64,000 nucleotides of DNA from Melieria omissa (Eukaryota > Arthropoda > Insecta > Diptera > Ulidiidae), in the NCBI GenBank assembly GCA_963971225.1, contig OZ020269.1:4464001-4528000 (forward strand). Reading direction: 5' to 3'. Under the pieces are notes generated by a model. It ran no database searches and was not told the DNA's origin. It saw nothing but the letters and a program-made list of their open reading frames with translations. A program made the position numbers and the translations under genes. Of the stretch, positions 48,262 through 60,408 are shown in pieces; positions within the stretch are counted from its first letter, which is position 1, and each line of letters opens with the position of its first letter.

Positions 48262-49897
48262 CTGCCTCGGCATCAAGTCGCCCTTCATCGAGTTCAGCAA
48301 CGAGCTGGAGGTGCTGGCCAACAACAGCGTCCCGCTGAATATCACCAAAGACGAACAGGCGCTAATGCATCAGGAGGGCCTGCGCAAGCTAGGCACGTTC
48401 ATCAAGCCCGTCGACCTGCGCGATTCTGCCACGGGATTCGTCAAGGCGGACCTTACCAAGAAGTTGCCCAGCTCGTCCAAGGGCGGCCGGTCCGCCGGTG
48501 TCACCATGCAGCGCCGCATACACCCCATACAGGAGGAGATGGATCAGAAGCAGATCATACTGCTCGACGAGGACACCGACGAGAACGGCCTGCCCGCCAG
48601 CCTGACGGACGAGGACCGCAAGTTCATTGTGCCAATGGCGCTGAAGAACGCCTCGCCGGATCCGCGCATACCCACGACAACGCATCGTACCACCACCACG
48701 ACACGAGCCAGCACCACAACGAAACGTGCCACCACGCCGCCCACGCCGGAGTTTGCCTCCAACATCGACGACCTGAAGAAGCACATTCTCTTCCTGCAGA
48801 ACCTCACCAAGCACGACAGCAACTTCCAGTCGAAGTTCGTCGTCTTCCCCAGTCTGCAGAAGGACAAGCAGAAGCCGAGCACAAGCACCACCACCACGAT
48901 GCGTCCGCTCCGTTCGATATTTCAGTACTCCGCGCCCGTACCGCCGCCCACACGCCGGATGCCCACCGCGGGCGGAGCAAAGATTCTGGGCGGACAACCG
49001 TTCGGCGGCTACTACCACAACGACGACGACGATGGCGGCATGTCGGTGTTCATGTCGCCGCCTGGCACGAACCCGCGCGAGAAAATCACCATCGTGCCGC
49101 AGGTGCTGCTGCTCAACGACCAGACCTCGCATGCAACGCGCAACGATCCCAACAAAGGCTCCGGCGACGGCATGCTGCTGCGGCGGCGCGAATTCGGCAA
49201 GCCTACGCCGAGCACCGCCGCCACCACCACCTCGACCACGCCCATGACGCCGAGCACCAGCACGACCACCAAACGCCCCACGAAGCGGCCGCCCTGCATA
49301 CGCAATCCGGACTCGCCGAAGTGCATTCGCCAGCGCAAGCGCGAGGAGCTGCAGCGACAGCGCGACCGCGAGCAGCTGCTGCGCGAGCAGAGCGAGTACC
49401 TCAAGCCGCACTACGAGCCATACATTCAAACGCTCAACAACACGAAGCGCTTTGCGGTCTCCATCGAAATACCGGACTCGTTCAAAATTCCGCACAACGA
49501 AACGCAGCCACACGCCGACGAGGCTGAGCTGCAAGTACTGTCGCGATCCCGGCGCTCGCACCACCGGCGACGAAACATTGGCGGCGGCTTGCAGGGCCGG
49601 CGCAGCGGCAACAACGACAAATTCGCCGCCAAGTACGGCGCCAGCTACTTCGAGCGGGACGCTGCGGTGGCGTCGGCGGGCCGCGACTTTCTCATCTCGA
49701 GCGCCGACCAGTTCGGCATGTTTGCGGCGAATGCCACCACGCCTACTCCGACGGTGGCGGCGTACTCCGAGCCAGTCGACCTCAATCCGGACAATTGTTA
49801 CCATGTCGACGGACTGTCCTACGGCCAGAAGAAGCAGTGCGTGCTGCACACCAGTGTCATGCCTGCCATCAGTCGAGGGGCACGCGCCGCCATACAG
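48262..49897 (+). CDS. Wnt5: Wnt5 coding exon 2 (pro-domain and start of Wnt domain)
   Basis: One base completes codon 40, then 545 codons give residues 41-585 without a stop. Residues about 41-170 (SPFIEFSNELEVL, TKDEQALMHQEGLRKLGTF, PIQEEMDQKQIILLDEDTD) are near-identical to the long Drosophila Wnt5 pro-domain as I remember it. Variable Thr/Pro-rich stretches follow (about 178-200, and again around 350-370). A basic region around CIRQRKREELQRQRDREQ leads to TKRFAVSIEIPDSFK. RSRR at 468-471 is a candidate furin-type cleavage site. The Wnt domain begins near 548, with cysteines at 552 and 566, and ends MPAISRGARAAIQ at donor GTAACA. NIT, NLT, NNT, NET and NAT are potential glycosylation sites. 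The exon is far more GC-rich than its introns. Confidence 0.95.
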
Positions 49898-52800
49898 GTA
49901 ACATACATATTTAATAGTCAGATGAGGAGTCTTCTACGTGCTCTCTCTCTTCTAGAAGCTCTCTCAGAAGAATTTTATGGGATACATAAATATTTATGGG
50001 TAATTAAAATCGAACTTCTGATCTTTGAGGTATAGGCAACTTAGGTTGCTTGCCGCAGAACTCTAGAAGACATGAAGAAGTGCAGGCGGTGCCCTCCTCA
50101 GGCCGGACCATAAATCACAGTGTCATGGCGTTGGCTTATTGCCTGGCGCTCCCGTTGCTTGCTCGGATGCCACTCACGTTCGCTGCCGTCCTTTGCGGCA
50201 CAATTGGCGTCTCCCAGGCATATGTGCGCTACCCGCTCGCTGTGGCAACGCGTCCATTATGAACTCGGCATTGGCGAATTAATTCAATTGGGAAATTATG
50301 CCCAATCCAATGAATCATAATTTCGCGCTTATCGTGGCCAGCGCGGGCCGCCCATCCTGTCAGCGTGCGGGCGTGTGGAACATTTCGTTGCTAGTAGTTA
50401 GCAGCGCAAAATTGGCGTCTGATATCCGTCCAGCCATGGGGGGGAATTCCACATATTTTGCGCTGCCAGCCGGTCGACGCGGGTGCTGCAGTACGGTGCA
50501 CGGCGCGTGATGGATTCGTTGCATGTGCTGGGCCCCCGTTCTGGCTCGTCCGCTCTGACATTGCACGCGAATACACATTTCGTCATGCGTTTGACTGACT
50601 GCCGTACTGACTGCTTGAGGGATTTGAAGTGCAGCTAACAGCAGTTGGCCGCTGCAGCCATTCCGCATGCGCTGGGGACGTGCAACTTGTACGCATTTGT
50701 AATTAGCTCGCTCGCCCTTCACTCCACGCATTCTTTCGACCACTTATGTGCCGAGTGTGTGGAGCGTCTGATATTTGACTCTACTGCGACGGCCCTTTTT
50801 CCTCAGCCCCTTCTTCCCAACTCTCGCCCAAGGCTGTCTCACCTCGGGGTGCGCAATGTGTCATCTGCAGCTTTTGTTATTTTATGTTAATGGCGACCGC
50901 GCTGCCTTTTACTGTGATTGCAGCGAGAAATGGCGCGTTGTTGTTGTCGCTACTGCAAATGATTGATTGGCGATATTTGCATATTGCATGCGCGCATAAA
51001 ACACGACACTGAGGTGGGCGGGCACATTGAAAGCCCATTTCTGCGCAGTGGGCGCCCCGCACTTTACAAGTCTGTCCAGCGGCGACGCAGAGCACTTCTT
51101 TCGTGACGATTGTTCTTAAGAAGATTTAAGCTCGAGGGCCCCTAACATATTGCAGACAATTTTTCAAATTTCTACACATGATTTTTGACATTTTTACATG
51201 GCACTGCGTTTTATCGGACCGAACCAAACGTGTCTGGTGTTTCTTTGCAATTGTTATTCTTTAACACTGGGATGCTAATGTTGATTGTTGCAAGCAGTTA
51301 GGAAACAAGATTGGTATGCCAGGGTGAAATTTACCAAATCTATGTAGAGAGTGTAGATGCTGCATCAAATATTTGGGCAGAATGTATCAGGTCCAATAAA
51401 ACCAGTCAGATTCTCTTCAACATGTCAAATAACCAGTGTTCGCTACAAACAGATCAGCCATCAGAATAATATATAGTAAATTGGGTTCATCAACACCAGT
51501 TCAGTCTTCACACCAGTTCAGATTGTGAGCCGTGTCTACTGCGAATACGGAAGAAATTGATTGTTGCACCAGTTGGGTCAAAGGTTTTTTTTTTTATAAA
51601 AGTTAGGTCCAGCACTCAGATCCGTGTTTGCCCACAACCTACTTTCCTCACTGAATTTTATGGCAAAATACAGTATTCCAAATTATGAAAGGAAACTAAT
51701 GACACTAGTTTCCATCAAATCGGAATTGCGCAATTTTTGTCTGCTATTCTAGAAATCCTCCTGCTTGTTGAGTGTTCAGACAATCACTGGAAATCTTAGT
51801 GAACAAGTCATCTTGGCTCACAATGGGCTGCTCCAATCTCACCTACAATCAAAAATCGTTGCACTATTCAAACGCTCAAACGCCCCCATTACAATTTTCT
51901 ATCATATTTTCGAGCGCCAGTCAAAGTAATCCCGTTCATGTCCTTTGTGCTTAAGAGCCAACTGGCGCACTTGCCAGCAGTTATTCATTTTGTGTGTAAT
52001 TAGGCGATTTGTATTCATACGTCTGACGGACGATTAGCTGCAGGCCCGCAACCACAGCCAACTCAAACAATTCGCACAAAGCGCACGCCGCCTCAATGTC
52101 AACCGGACAAAAGCCCAGCACAAAGCTGCGCGACCAAATGAATGGCCGAGCTTAATTGAAAACAAAATCATTAGTCGCTCATGCGACCAGTGCAGAGTTC
52201 ACCTTGAAAAGTGCAGTCCGCACGATGCCCGGCGATATGCGGGACGCAGCAGATAAGCTGGGTCGCAAAAAAAACGGCGAAAGCTGCCGAGTATGAATAT
52301 TAAATTCTGCACTTTGTGGTTAATTAGAAGGCGGAAACGGCCAACCGAACCAGCAGCAGGAAGCGAAAGCGATAAAAGCGAAGCAGGCGAAAAGTGGAAT
52401 GAAAGCCTCGAGGCGGAATGTGGTCAACGATGTTAGCATAATTTATGCACGAGCGGACATTGTCAGTCAACTGCACCGGGCGCCGGCCGCACGAAATAAT
52501 GGCAACTCTGACGCCAGCGAAATGCGAAATGTGAAGTGCGGCGGCGCGTATTACTGCAACGCCATAAATGGCGTCATTTAAGAGGTTCGTCCGCTCGCAA
52601 AAACGCTGCCAGCAAGTAGCAGAGAGGAGAAAAGAAATGTGGCGGAAAAATGAAAAGCATAATGAAAAGCGGTAAGCAAGTGGAAAAGGTAAACAAAGCA
52701 AGGCAAATAAAAACTCACAACTGACACTTTGCCAAAAGTGAAAAGTGGGCCAGGCAATGCAGCGATCCGGCAGCAGCCGCGCTGCAACGCTGAGCGGCGT

Positions 52801-55800
52801 GAAAGGTGACCAAGTTCCAGCCACACAAACGCCCTCCGTGCGCTGTGCTGAGCTGCGCGACCAAGCGTACATTTATAATGGCCGGCGGACTGGCTGGCTG
52901 GCTGGCGGTCGCTGTCAGAGTGTGAGGCGTTTTTATGCATTTGCAGATAACATCACAACATCTCGGCGAATGTTTACAGCGAATCTGCGTGCTGCACTCA
53001 AGCGGCGGCCGGCGCTGTAGAATGGCAGTTAGTGGGTCCGCCGAGGGCCCGGGAGCAACGCAGTGGCAGTTGAAAACTGACATTACCGGAAATGAAACTA
53101 GTGCGCGCTTGAGCTGCCACCCAAGTAGCGAAATAAGGTTTGCTACCGAATTGTTTACATAGTCATGTAGATAAACTGACTTAAAACAACATTATGAGCT
53201 CTTTCTGACCCAAGTGTTGCTCTAGCAGCGAATGCGGACACATCTCAAGTTGACTTCAGGATTTTGTGATGTAGAGAATTTGATGGATTTGTTTTCATAC
53301 AATATTTTGCATTTAATTTTTGTATAAAAAGCAGACAGAGCACTCCAACTATATTCCCGAAGTAGACAATTATGTAAACAACTCAAAATACCGAATGATT
53401 GAAGAAATGCAAATGTAAAGAACGTGAATATTCTAGCGAAATATGGAATGCCAAATGACAGCCGCCGTGGCTCAGTTAGTTAGTTGCGCGTTGGACCGCG
53501 AGTCGAAGGCAGCGACCCAGGTTCAAATACTGCCTGTAATAACACCTAAAAAAAAAATTACGGGAAAACTCGTTTTCTCTTTTCGTGGCTGTCCTCTCAG
53601 CTGGAAATGGCAAACCTCTGAGAGTAACAATTGCTTATGAAAGAGTTCCCAACCTGCGGTTCGGAACCGGCATAAAACTGTAGGTCCCTTCCACCCGCGT
53701 ACAAATTCACACACACAACACGGGTGGTTGCGGAAAGCTGGGCCTTAGTCTCCCGTAAGCGGGCTATCGTGCCAGTCAATTATTAAATTATTATAATAAT
53801 TATTAAATGGTTGACCAAAACGAGCTAACAGGTGATGAGTGAATTTTAAAGCAGTGTTCCGGAGTAAACAATTGCATGGACACTCAGGTACTTAGTATTT
53901 TTTGATAGCTTTTTGTCAAAATTTTACATGGCGTTAATGTAAGAATCTGGTAAAACCATTGGAACAGTAACGTACGCAAGGGGATTTGGAGGTTCAAACA
54001 CCTCTTAAATATCTCTACGAGTATCTTGGAAACCTTTTTGTATAGTAAATATGGTTTCAAATGCCTCAAAAGTTGTGATTGCAAATACATACATACAAAA
54101 TATTCTTTGCCGTCCTCAAAATGGTTTTTTAATAAGGAATATTCCGGCCGATCCCATATTGACATTTGACTTAACTGTTTGAGGCCACCAGCGCCAAACA
54201 CTGGCAACGGTGGGCGACACGTGCCGCACGGCTCCGGGCTGAGTCGCACAAAGCGCGAACGCCGCAGCGTGGCACAGAAGTGGAAATGCATTCGTTCATT
54301 CATTTGAGTTGTTGCCGAGGCATTGCAGCTGCTTCAAAAGGCGGATATCCTTCTTGGTCGCCATTGAAACGTGGAACCCCGCGCCACTGTACCACTGTGT
54401 TCTGATTGTGTGCGTGTGGGTGTGTGCTGCTTTTCACATATTTTTCTGATTTGTTTTTGTTTGGTTTGCCACATATTTCACTCGAAGCGTGTTGCAGCTG
54501 CGCTCACTTTCTTGCGCTGCGTCGGCCGACAGCCTGAATTGCAGCCGGTGCAGTGAAATATGAAAATACGTTCAAATGCATGTAAGGGCAGCAAACACCA
54601 ACACCAACACCACCACACCCATCCACACGCACGCATTGTTTTCGCTTTGTGTGCGCCAGTAAAAGTAAATCTGTGTACGTTTTTCTCTTTGTTCCGCTGC
54701 CGGTTTGTGCTCGCTTTGGTCTTGTTGGTTTATAAAATTTCCTCTTTGGTGGTTTAGTGGTGTAATAAAACTAAAAGTAATTTCATTTTTTATAATATTT
54801 TCATTTTTTGCCGGCAGCTTGCGCTTTTATTTCGGCCTCGACAAAGATGCTGCCGCTGATAAATTTGCTGCTCGCAGTGTGGTCGGTCTCGTTTCGGGCG
54901 CAGTGGCCCCAGGTGCCAGCCGCTATCTGGTCTGGTGGCACTCTCTAACCTTAACCTGTGCCCTGTGCATTGTCCTGCTTTTGGTTATTTGCGCTTTTTG
55001 GGATTTCGCCAAAAAAAGAAGAAGCTATTTCCTTCGTTGAATTTTGTCTCGACTCAAACGGGCAGTGTCGCAGTGAAAATTCAAAATTAAATGAAAATTG
55101 CCAAAAGAATGACTTTTACATTTATTCAGGCAACTAATAACCGAGCAATGTTCAGGTGCTTAGTTGGTTTCAGCTTTTTGCTTTTACGACTGAAGGAACT
55201 AAGTTATTTCTCAAATAAAGTAATTCGAGTGAAGAGGGAAGTAAATGTTTTGTTCTTGGATATTTGAGTTTTTTGTCATTCCATTCTTATTCTGAGAATT
55301 TAATGGCTCTATGCAGAACCGTATATCTTTATAATTTTACTCAGCAACCCCATCTGACTGAACGTTCGTCTCTTGTGTCATTGTTTAATTCTCGTCTTCA
55401 GTTCACAGAAACTATTAACTTGCAGATCTGAAACTCCATGTAAGCAAAAGTTGACAATTATCAAACTGTTTAAATTTGTCTGTTCTTAGAAATTTTTTTT
55501 ATTTAAACTCCACTGAAACTTCTGCTTAATCTAACCCAACACGATTGAAGTCTAGAATACTGACCTGACTGACTTTCGTTGTTCCATTGAGCTATGAGAA
55601 ACGATGCTTTTGAATGATTTCAAAAATGATCTTCAGTCTAGCAGAACACACACCACTACTTCTTTCTTACATTACAGAAGTCAGTTCTCTGTTGAATAAT
55701 TAAAAAAAAGATCTTAAATCCAGCTCTGACAGTGGTTTTCGCCGCTCTTGCGATGTCACCAAAGTTAAAGCAGAAGTCTGCACATTTCTCCCTCAATGTG

Positions 55801-58800
55801 CAATTCTTCATTCAGCTCGAATCTGTCTTTCCTGATGGCAAAGCAGCTAAACTAAAATTTCGTTTTTATTGGAAAAACCTCCACATTCTATTCACATTTG
55901 CCATATCGAAAAAACAATTGAAAACAAAGTTGACATTTCCCAAGAATTATCAATTTACTCAATTTACATCAAACAGCAACTTTGACTATTCGCTTAATTT
56001 CTACATAACAATGTTGCTGTTGTTGTTGTTAAAACTCGAGAATCCAGCAACGTGATTTTGAGTCGTAAAGTAATTTTTATGATACAACTACATAATAAAA
56101 GCATTAAAATGTCATAACAACACGACAACAATCAACGACGCAACAGTGCAACGACGAAGCAACGAGAAACACGCAACAAAAGCAACCAGAACGCACGCAT
56201 AACAACTGCACAGCGCGTCGGCCCAAGAGTCGTGAAGTCCTCGGGAAGTGACAAATCGTCCAGTAGCCAACAACCAGTCGGGAAAGTTTTTGCGGTGGGC
56301 ATTTGATATACGACTGGTCGGTCTGGTCGGAGCCATTAGAATATAAAGTGGACAAGTGTGTGCTGTGAACAAGAACAATAAACAACAAGTTGAAACAATA
56401 AACACAGCGCCTGGTGGCCGATGACGGTCGTGAAGGAGGAGGAGGGCAAAGAGTTTTTGTTTGCTGCGGTGGCTTTTTATGAGGTTATTAAAAATGAATA
56501 AATTACACATATTCGAACAGCAGTCAACACACGCACACACTCTCAGCCACACATCGGGCACACTTGACCAAATAAACATTTCATTAGAGGAAATTGCGGG
56601 CAGTGAGCAAGCGTTTAGTGGTTACATGGCGGCGGCAATTTTAAATGATTACCCAGCACAGCAGAATTGGCCGAATTGTTTACAAATGCTAACCACATTG
56701 TTGACAAATAAGAATGAGTGCAGTTCGTGTGGTGAGCGAAAGTTAAAACCGCATTTACACTAAAGTGGCCGGCGATGAGCTGCAGGGGATTTCAATGCCG
56801 AGCACAACAGGATGTGAAACAATGGCGAGTAGATCGAGATAAATGCGAATGCTTATAATGCTGGCTCCGATATCTTTAGTCGATATGTTTTCATCTTTGC
56901 ACTGATTCGGACAACCACTTGGCAACAACTTCACCTCTATGGAAAGCTTTCATATATTGCTTTTGAGTTGAAATGTTGTTTAAAGTAGGGATGCCACATA
57001 GTGATATTTATAGCCATATGAAAAATTTAAAATCAAACTCGATGTTCTCACATGAAATGTTTTTTGTTGCAAAATGTTTCGCTCATTAAACGAGTTCATG
57101 TATTGCACCAGTCGACAACTGAACCGATTGTGCAAAGTCTTCAGCGGATATTGAATTGTCGTGTGCGGAATTTGTTGCCACATTAAAGGTGAGCAGCATG
57201 CGTGCTAGTTGCTGCCTTATCTCATTGTGTGGTCGCACGACATCAAATTGAAATTTAATTGCATGCAACAAAATGCGTTCACTCGCACTTGACTACGTAC
57301 TGGCTGAAGCTAGTTTGTGTTGTACATGGAGCGTACTTTGCTGGAAGTCGGCACTCCATGCCAATCAATATCCAAATCAAGATCAAACTCCGAGCAACTT
57401 AGTCATACGAGGATATCGTCAAGCAGCCGCCACATGGAAACAATGCCCAGCAACAATGCGGCCAGCAACGACGCCAAGTATTGTCGCCGAGTATGTGTGT
57501 GCGTCTGCGGAATTGTCTACGTCCTTATTTGTTGCTGGGTTGAATTGTTGTTGTTTCAGTTGCGCTACTAAGGGTTAAAATTCAATTATGCTGCCAATTT
57601 GCAGCAGAATTTACGCCGAATGCCGTTAAATACCCACATAATCTGTGTATGCGTGCGGGGGTGTGCGTGTGCGCGAGCACGTGCGTGTTTGAGTATCTAT
57701 GTATTTGTAAATTTAGAGCTGATGAGTTGGCGGCGCTTGCGTGCAAATATGAAAACAATTACAACCGAATTTGTAATTACTCTGTGTCGCATGGACAAAT
57801 TTAATGTGATTATAATGGCTGACTTTGTCTTGGCTCGGAGAAGCGTCTGGGTGGTTGGCGCAGGAAAGAGAAAGTGAATGTGAAAAAGCGCCACAGTTGG
57901 GAATTTGATAACTTTTCGACTTCAATGTGACCGTTAAGGATGCGTTACTCAGTTGCTGCCAAACGGCTATTAATTTGCAATTTTGACAGAGTAAAGCTGG
58001 AAATTTGTTGCATGCAACTTTCCATAGAAATAATGATGGTGGTCGTGGAAGAGAAGGGGGAGCTCAAAATAGGCAGTAGGACTGGGATTAAGACAAAGAA
58101 GAACACCCAGACGAAGATCGAAATTAAGACTGAAAAGAAGATCAAAACGAAAACCAGGAATTTGACTCAAACCAAGTCTGCAACTAAGACAAAAACCAGG
58201 GCAAAGAACGGAAGGAGGAATGAATCTGAAGCCCATACCTGAACAAAAAAAAAGATTAAAGATATAGTAAGAAAAGGTTCAAACACTAAGAACTATGTTA
58301 CAAGTACAAGGAATAAATGATAATTATTAGTGATCGAATATTAATGAATTCAAGATCAAGGATCAATGTTCGAGGGTAAAACATTTATGAAAAAAATTAA
58401 CCAGCTAAGAACCAGTAATAGATATCACAACTTGAGAATCAAGATTCTAAAATTCAAGGCTATAAGATCAAGGATTGATAACTAAGAAAAGAAATTTCGA
58501 TTAAAACAACCTGCCAGTGTCTTCAGAAGTCTGTAGTTGAGCACGGAGAGCTCTAACGTTTAATTTGGGTTAGTTCTACGTTCTCTTCGTTGTTTTAATT
58601 TTCTGCATATTTTCAACCCAATACTTGTTTAAGAGCAAATCCTAATCAATTCACATAAGCAATATTTTGAGGTTGAAGCGCACATTTAATATGCCAATGG
58701 AGCTGAAAAACAGAAACGTATAATTTATGCCGGTAAATACATAAATTTGCGCAAAATTATGAGCAGCCCACTTTCGGTATGGACGGCTTGTAAGTGGCCT

Positions 58801-60323
58801 TTGACTGACCGTTTCGAAAATGGGAAGCAGGGCGGAAGGGAGATATGTGAAAAACAAGAATAATCAAACGAAAACGTTGGTGTGCGGTTTTGATTAATGA
58901 GTCCGGAATCTCTTTAGCTGCTTACTTTGTAAAATATTGTTGGCCTTTTGGTTGGCCCTAAGCAATTCACATTAAATTTTGGAAATGGGTGATGCTTCCA
59001 GGATGTAATAGATCGATCAACAATTTTTACACTTGCACCAAAAAATGCCAAAAATTCGTATTGCGAATTGTTCTCACTTGAGCGGCACTTGAGTGTTTTT
59101 CAAAGCAAGAAGACAGCAGAGAGTTCCAGCTCTCGACAAAATTCTTCTAATATTAAAACCAAAAATACACAATCGAATATGAAATATGTATGTTCATTCA
59201 TATGTTATGTGTGAGGAAATGTACATATGTACCTGCTTCTGTAAGACGAACGATGCCGGTTGGTCGGTGGTGGCTGCATGCAACACGGCGACATGTTGCA
59301 TGCCTGCAATTTTCAGGCAACACTTGCACATCAAATGCAAGTGGCCACTCACAACGCGCACAACGAGCGCTTACGCTTCCAGGGGTGGCAAGTGCCATTC
59401 AAATATGAGGGTGTAAAATATTTTTGAGCGCAACAATTTACAAAGATGCGAAAAACACACACTTTGCCAAAGCGGCGGGTGAGCTTAATTAATGTGCAAG
59501 TGTTGTGCAAATGAAAAGAACGACAGCGCCGCCATTGTGCCGCATTAAGTGCATTCAAATATCTTTTCGGCACTCACACTCACACACACCCACACTCAGG
59601 CAAATGTATCAAAGCGTTTCAAATTGAAAAACCTCTTTTTGCGCTCGCCCGCACCCGGCGATTTGAGCTTAAAAAAAAACATATCTACTCGAGTTGAACC
59701 TTTTTGGCAAATGCAATTTTGCACTTTGGCATGCAACCGTAATTGCATTGTTTATGTGTGTGCGTGTGCGTGCGTATGTGTGTGCAGCACGCACGCCACG
59801 CAGCAGTCGCTGCCCGCATGAACGGCTGGATGCATTCGCATTGGGCTGCTGTGCGCTCAATTAGAAAATTTTAATTTAAATTTAAATTCAAATTAGTTGA
59901 TCAAATTCAATGTTTCCATATTTGCGGAAACGCTGCTGTGAAAACATTAAATCTTACGTTGCGTTGAATAATTTTCGAAAATAATTTGCGGCAGCTGTGA
60001 TTTGCAGCTGTGTGTGTGCTTTGTTTAAATATGTATATATGTATGTATTTATGTACAGACGAGCGAGCAAAAAATGGCCAACCAGAGATTAAAGGATTCA
60101 AGTTTCGCTGTAGCCGTCTACTACTATTTAACTACTATTTAATGCGAGTTTGAGCAGTTTCCGACGGCTGGTTTCAATGCAACAACAGTCAGCTCACTGC
60201 AAAATTGTGGTTTTATATAAAAGTTGCTCATATTAATCACTCGATAGTTTAAAGTTTCAAAACATTTTTATGAATTTATTTAACAAAAATAATAACCTCA
60301 AACAATTTCTCAACTCGTTGCAG
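49898..60323. other. Wnt5 intron 2
   Basis: This 10.4-kb intron separates exons 2 and 3. I find no nested protein gene. The open frames are short and overlap on both strands. A tRNA-derived SINE lies at about 53,461-53,810. A purine-rich stretch at 58,080-58,240 (AAGAC/AAAAC repeats) is low complexity. Other short repeats include (GT)-rich runs near 57,655-57,690 and 59,755-59,785. Confidence 0.7.
53461..53810 (+). mobile_element. tRNA-derived SINE, copy 2 with intact A and B boxes
   Basis: The head begins GCCGCCGTGGCTCAGTTAG. It contains a pol III A box (TGGCTCAGTTAG, 53,468-53,479) and B box (GGTTCAAATAC, 53,520-53,530) with tRNA-like spacing. The body (about 53,545-53,778) matches the minus-strand copy at 22,954-23,267, and the end is an ATT-rich tail. 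Unlike copy 1 it keeps the A box, so it shows the fuller structure of the family. I could not define its target-site duplication with certainty. The short open frames over it on both strands are not genes. Confidence 0.88.
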
Positions 60324-60408
60324 GAATGCCAGTTTCAGTTCAAGAACCGCCGCTGGAATTGCACCACCACCGAGGACAACACCGTCTTCGGGCCCATGAC
60401 CGGCCTAG
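60324..60408 (+). CDS. Wnt5: Wnt5 coding exon 3 (partial gene)
   Basis: The acceptor CTCGTTGCAG is followed by 28 codons and one base, giving residues 586-613: ECQFQFKNRRWNCTTTED then NTVFGPMTGL. Donor is GTAAGC. The ECQxQFxxRRWNC block is the most conserved N-terminal Wnt signature; C587 and C598 are structural cysteines and NCT is a conserved glycosylation site. It joins exon 2 in phase 0 (GARAAIQ then ECQ). The next expected Wnt5 block, around APEMAFIHALAAA in Drosophila, is not found in the remaining 3.6 kb, so the gene continues past the window. Confidence 0.95.

Noticed and set aside
48244..49849. Long open frames overlapping Wnt5 exon 2 (427 aa on + and 486 aa on -)
   Set aside because: They are by-products of GC-rich coding sequence. 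Only the Wnt5 frame has splice sites, conserved motifs and family similarity.
53461..53535. A genuine tRNA gene
   Set aside because: It has A and B boxes but no convincing cloverleaf or acceptor stem, and is continuous with a repeated SINE body.
53597..53779. Open frame nearly identical to one at 22,968-23,150
   Set aside because: The similarity is due to the two SINE copies, not to a conserved protein.
57940..58242. Lys/Thr-rich open frame of 100 codons starting at an ATG
   Set aside because: The repetitive part is purine-rich low-complexity DNA. There is no promoter, no family similarity, and a competing frame on the other strand.
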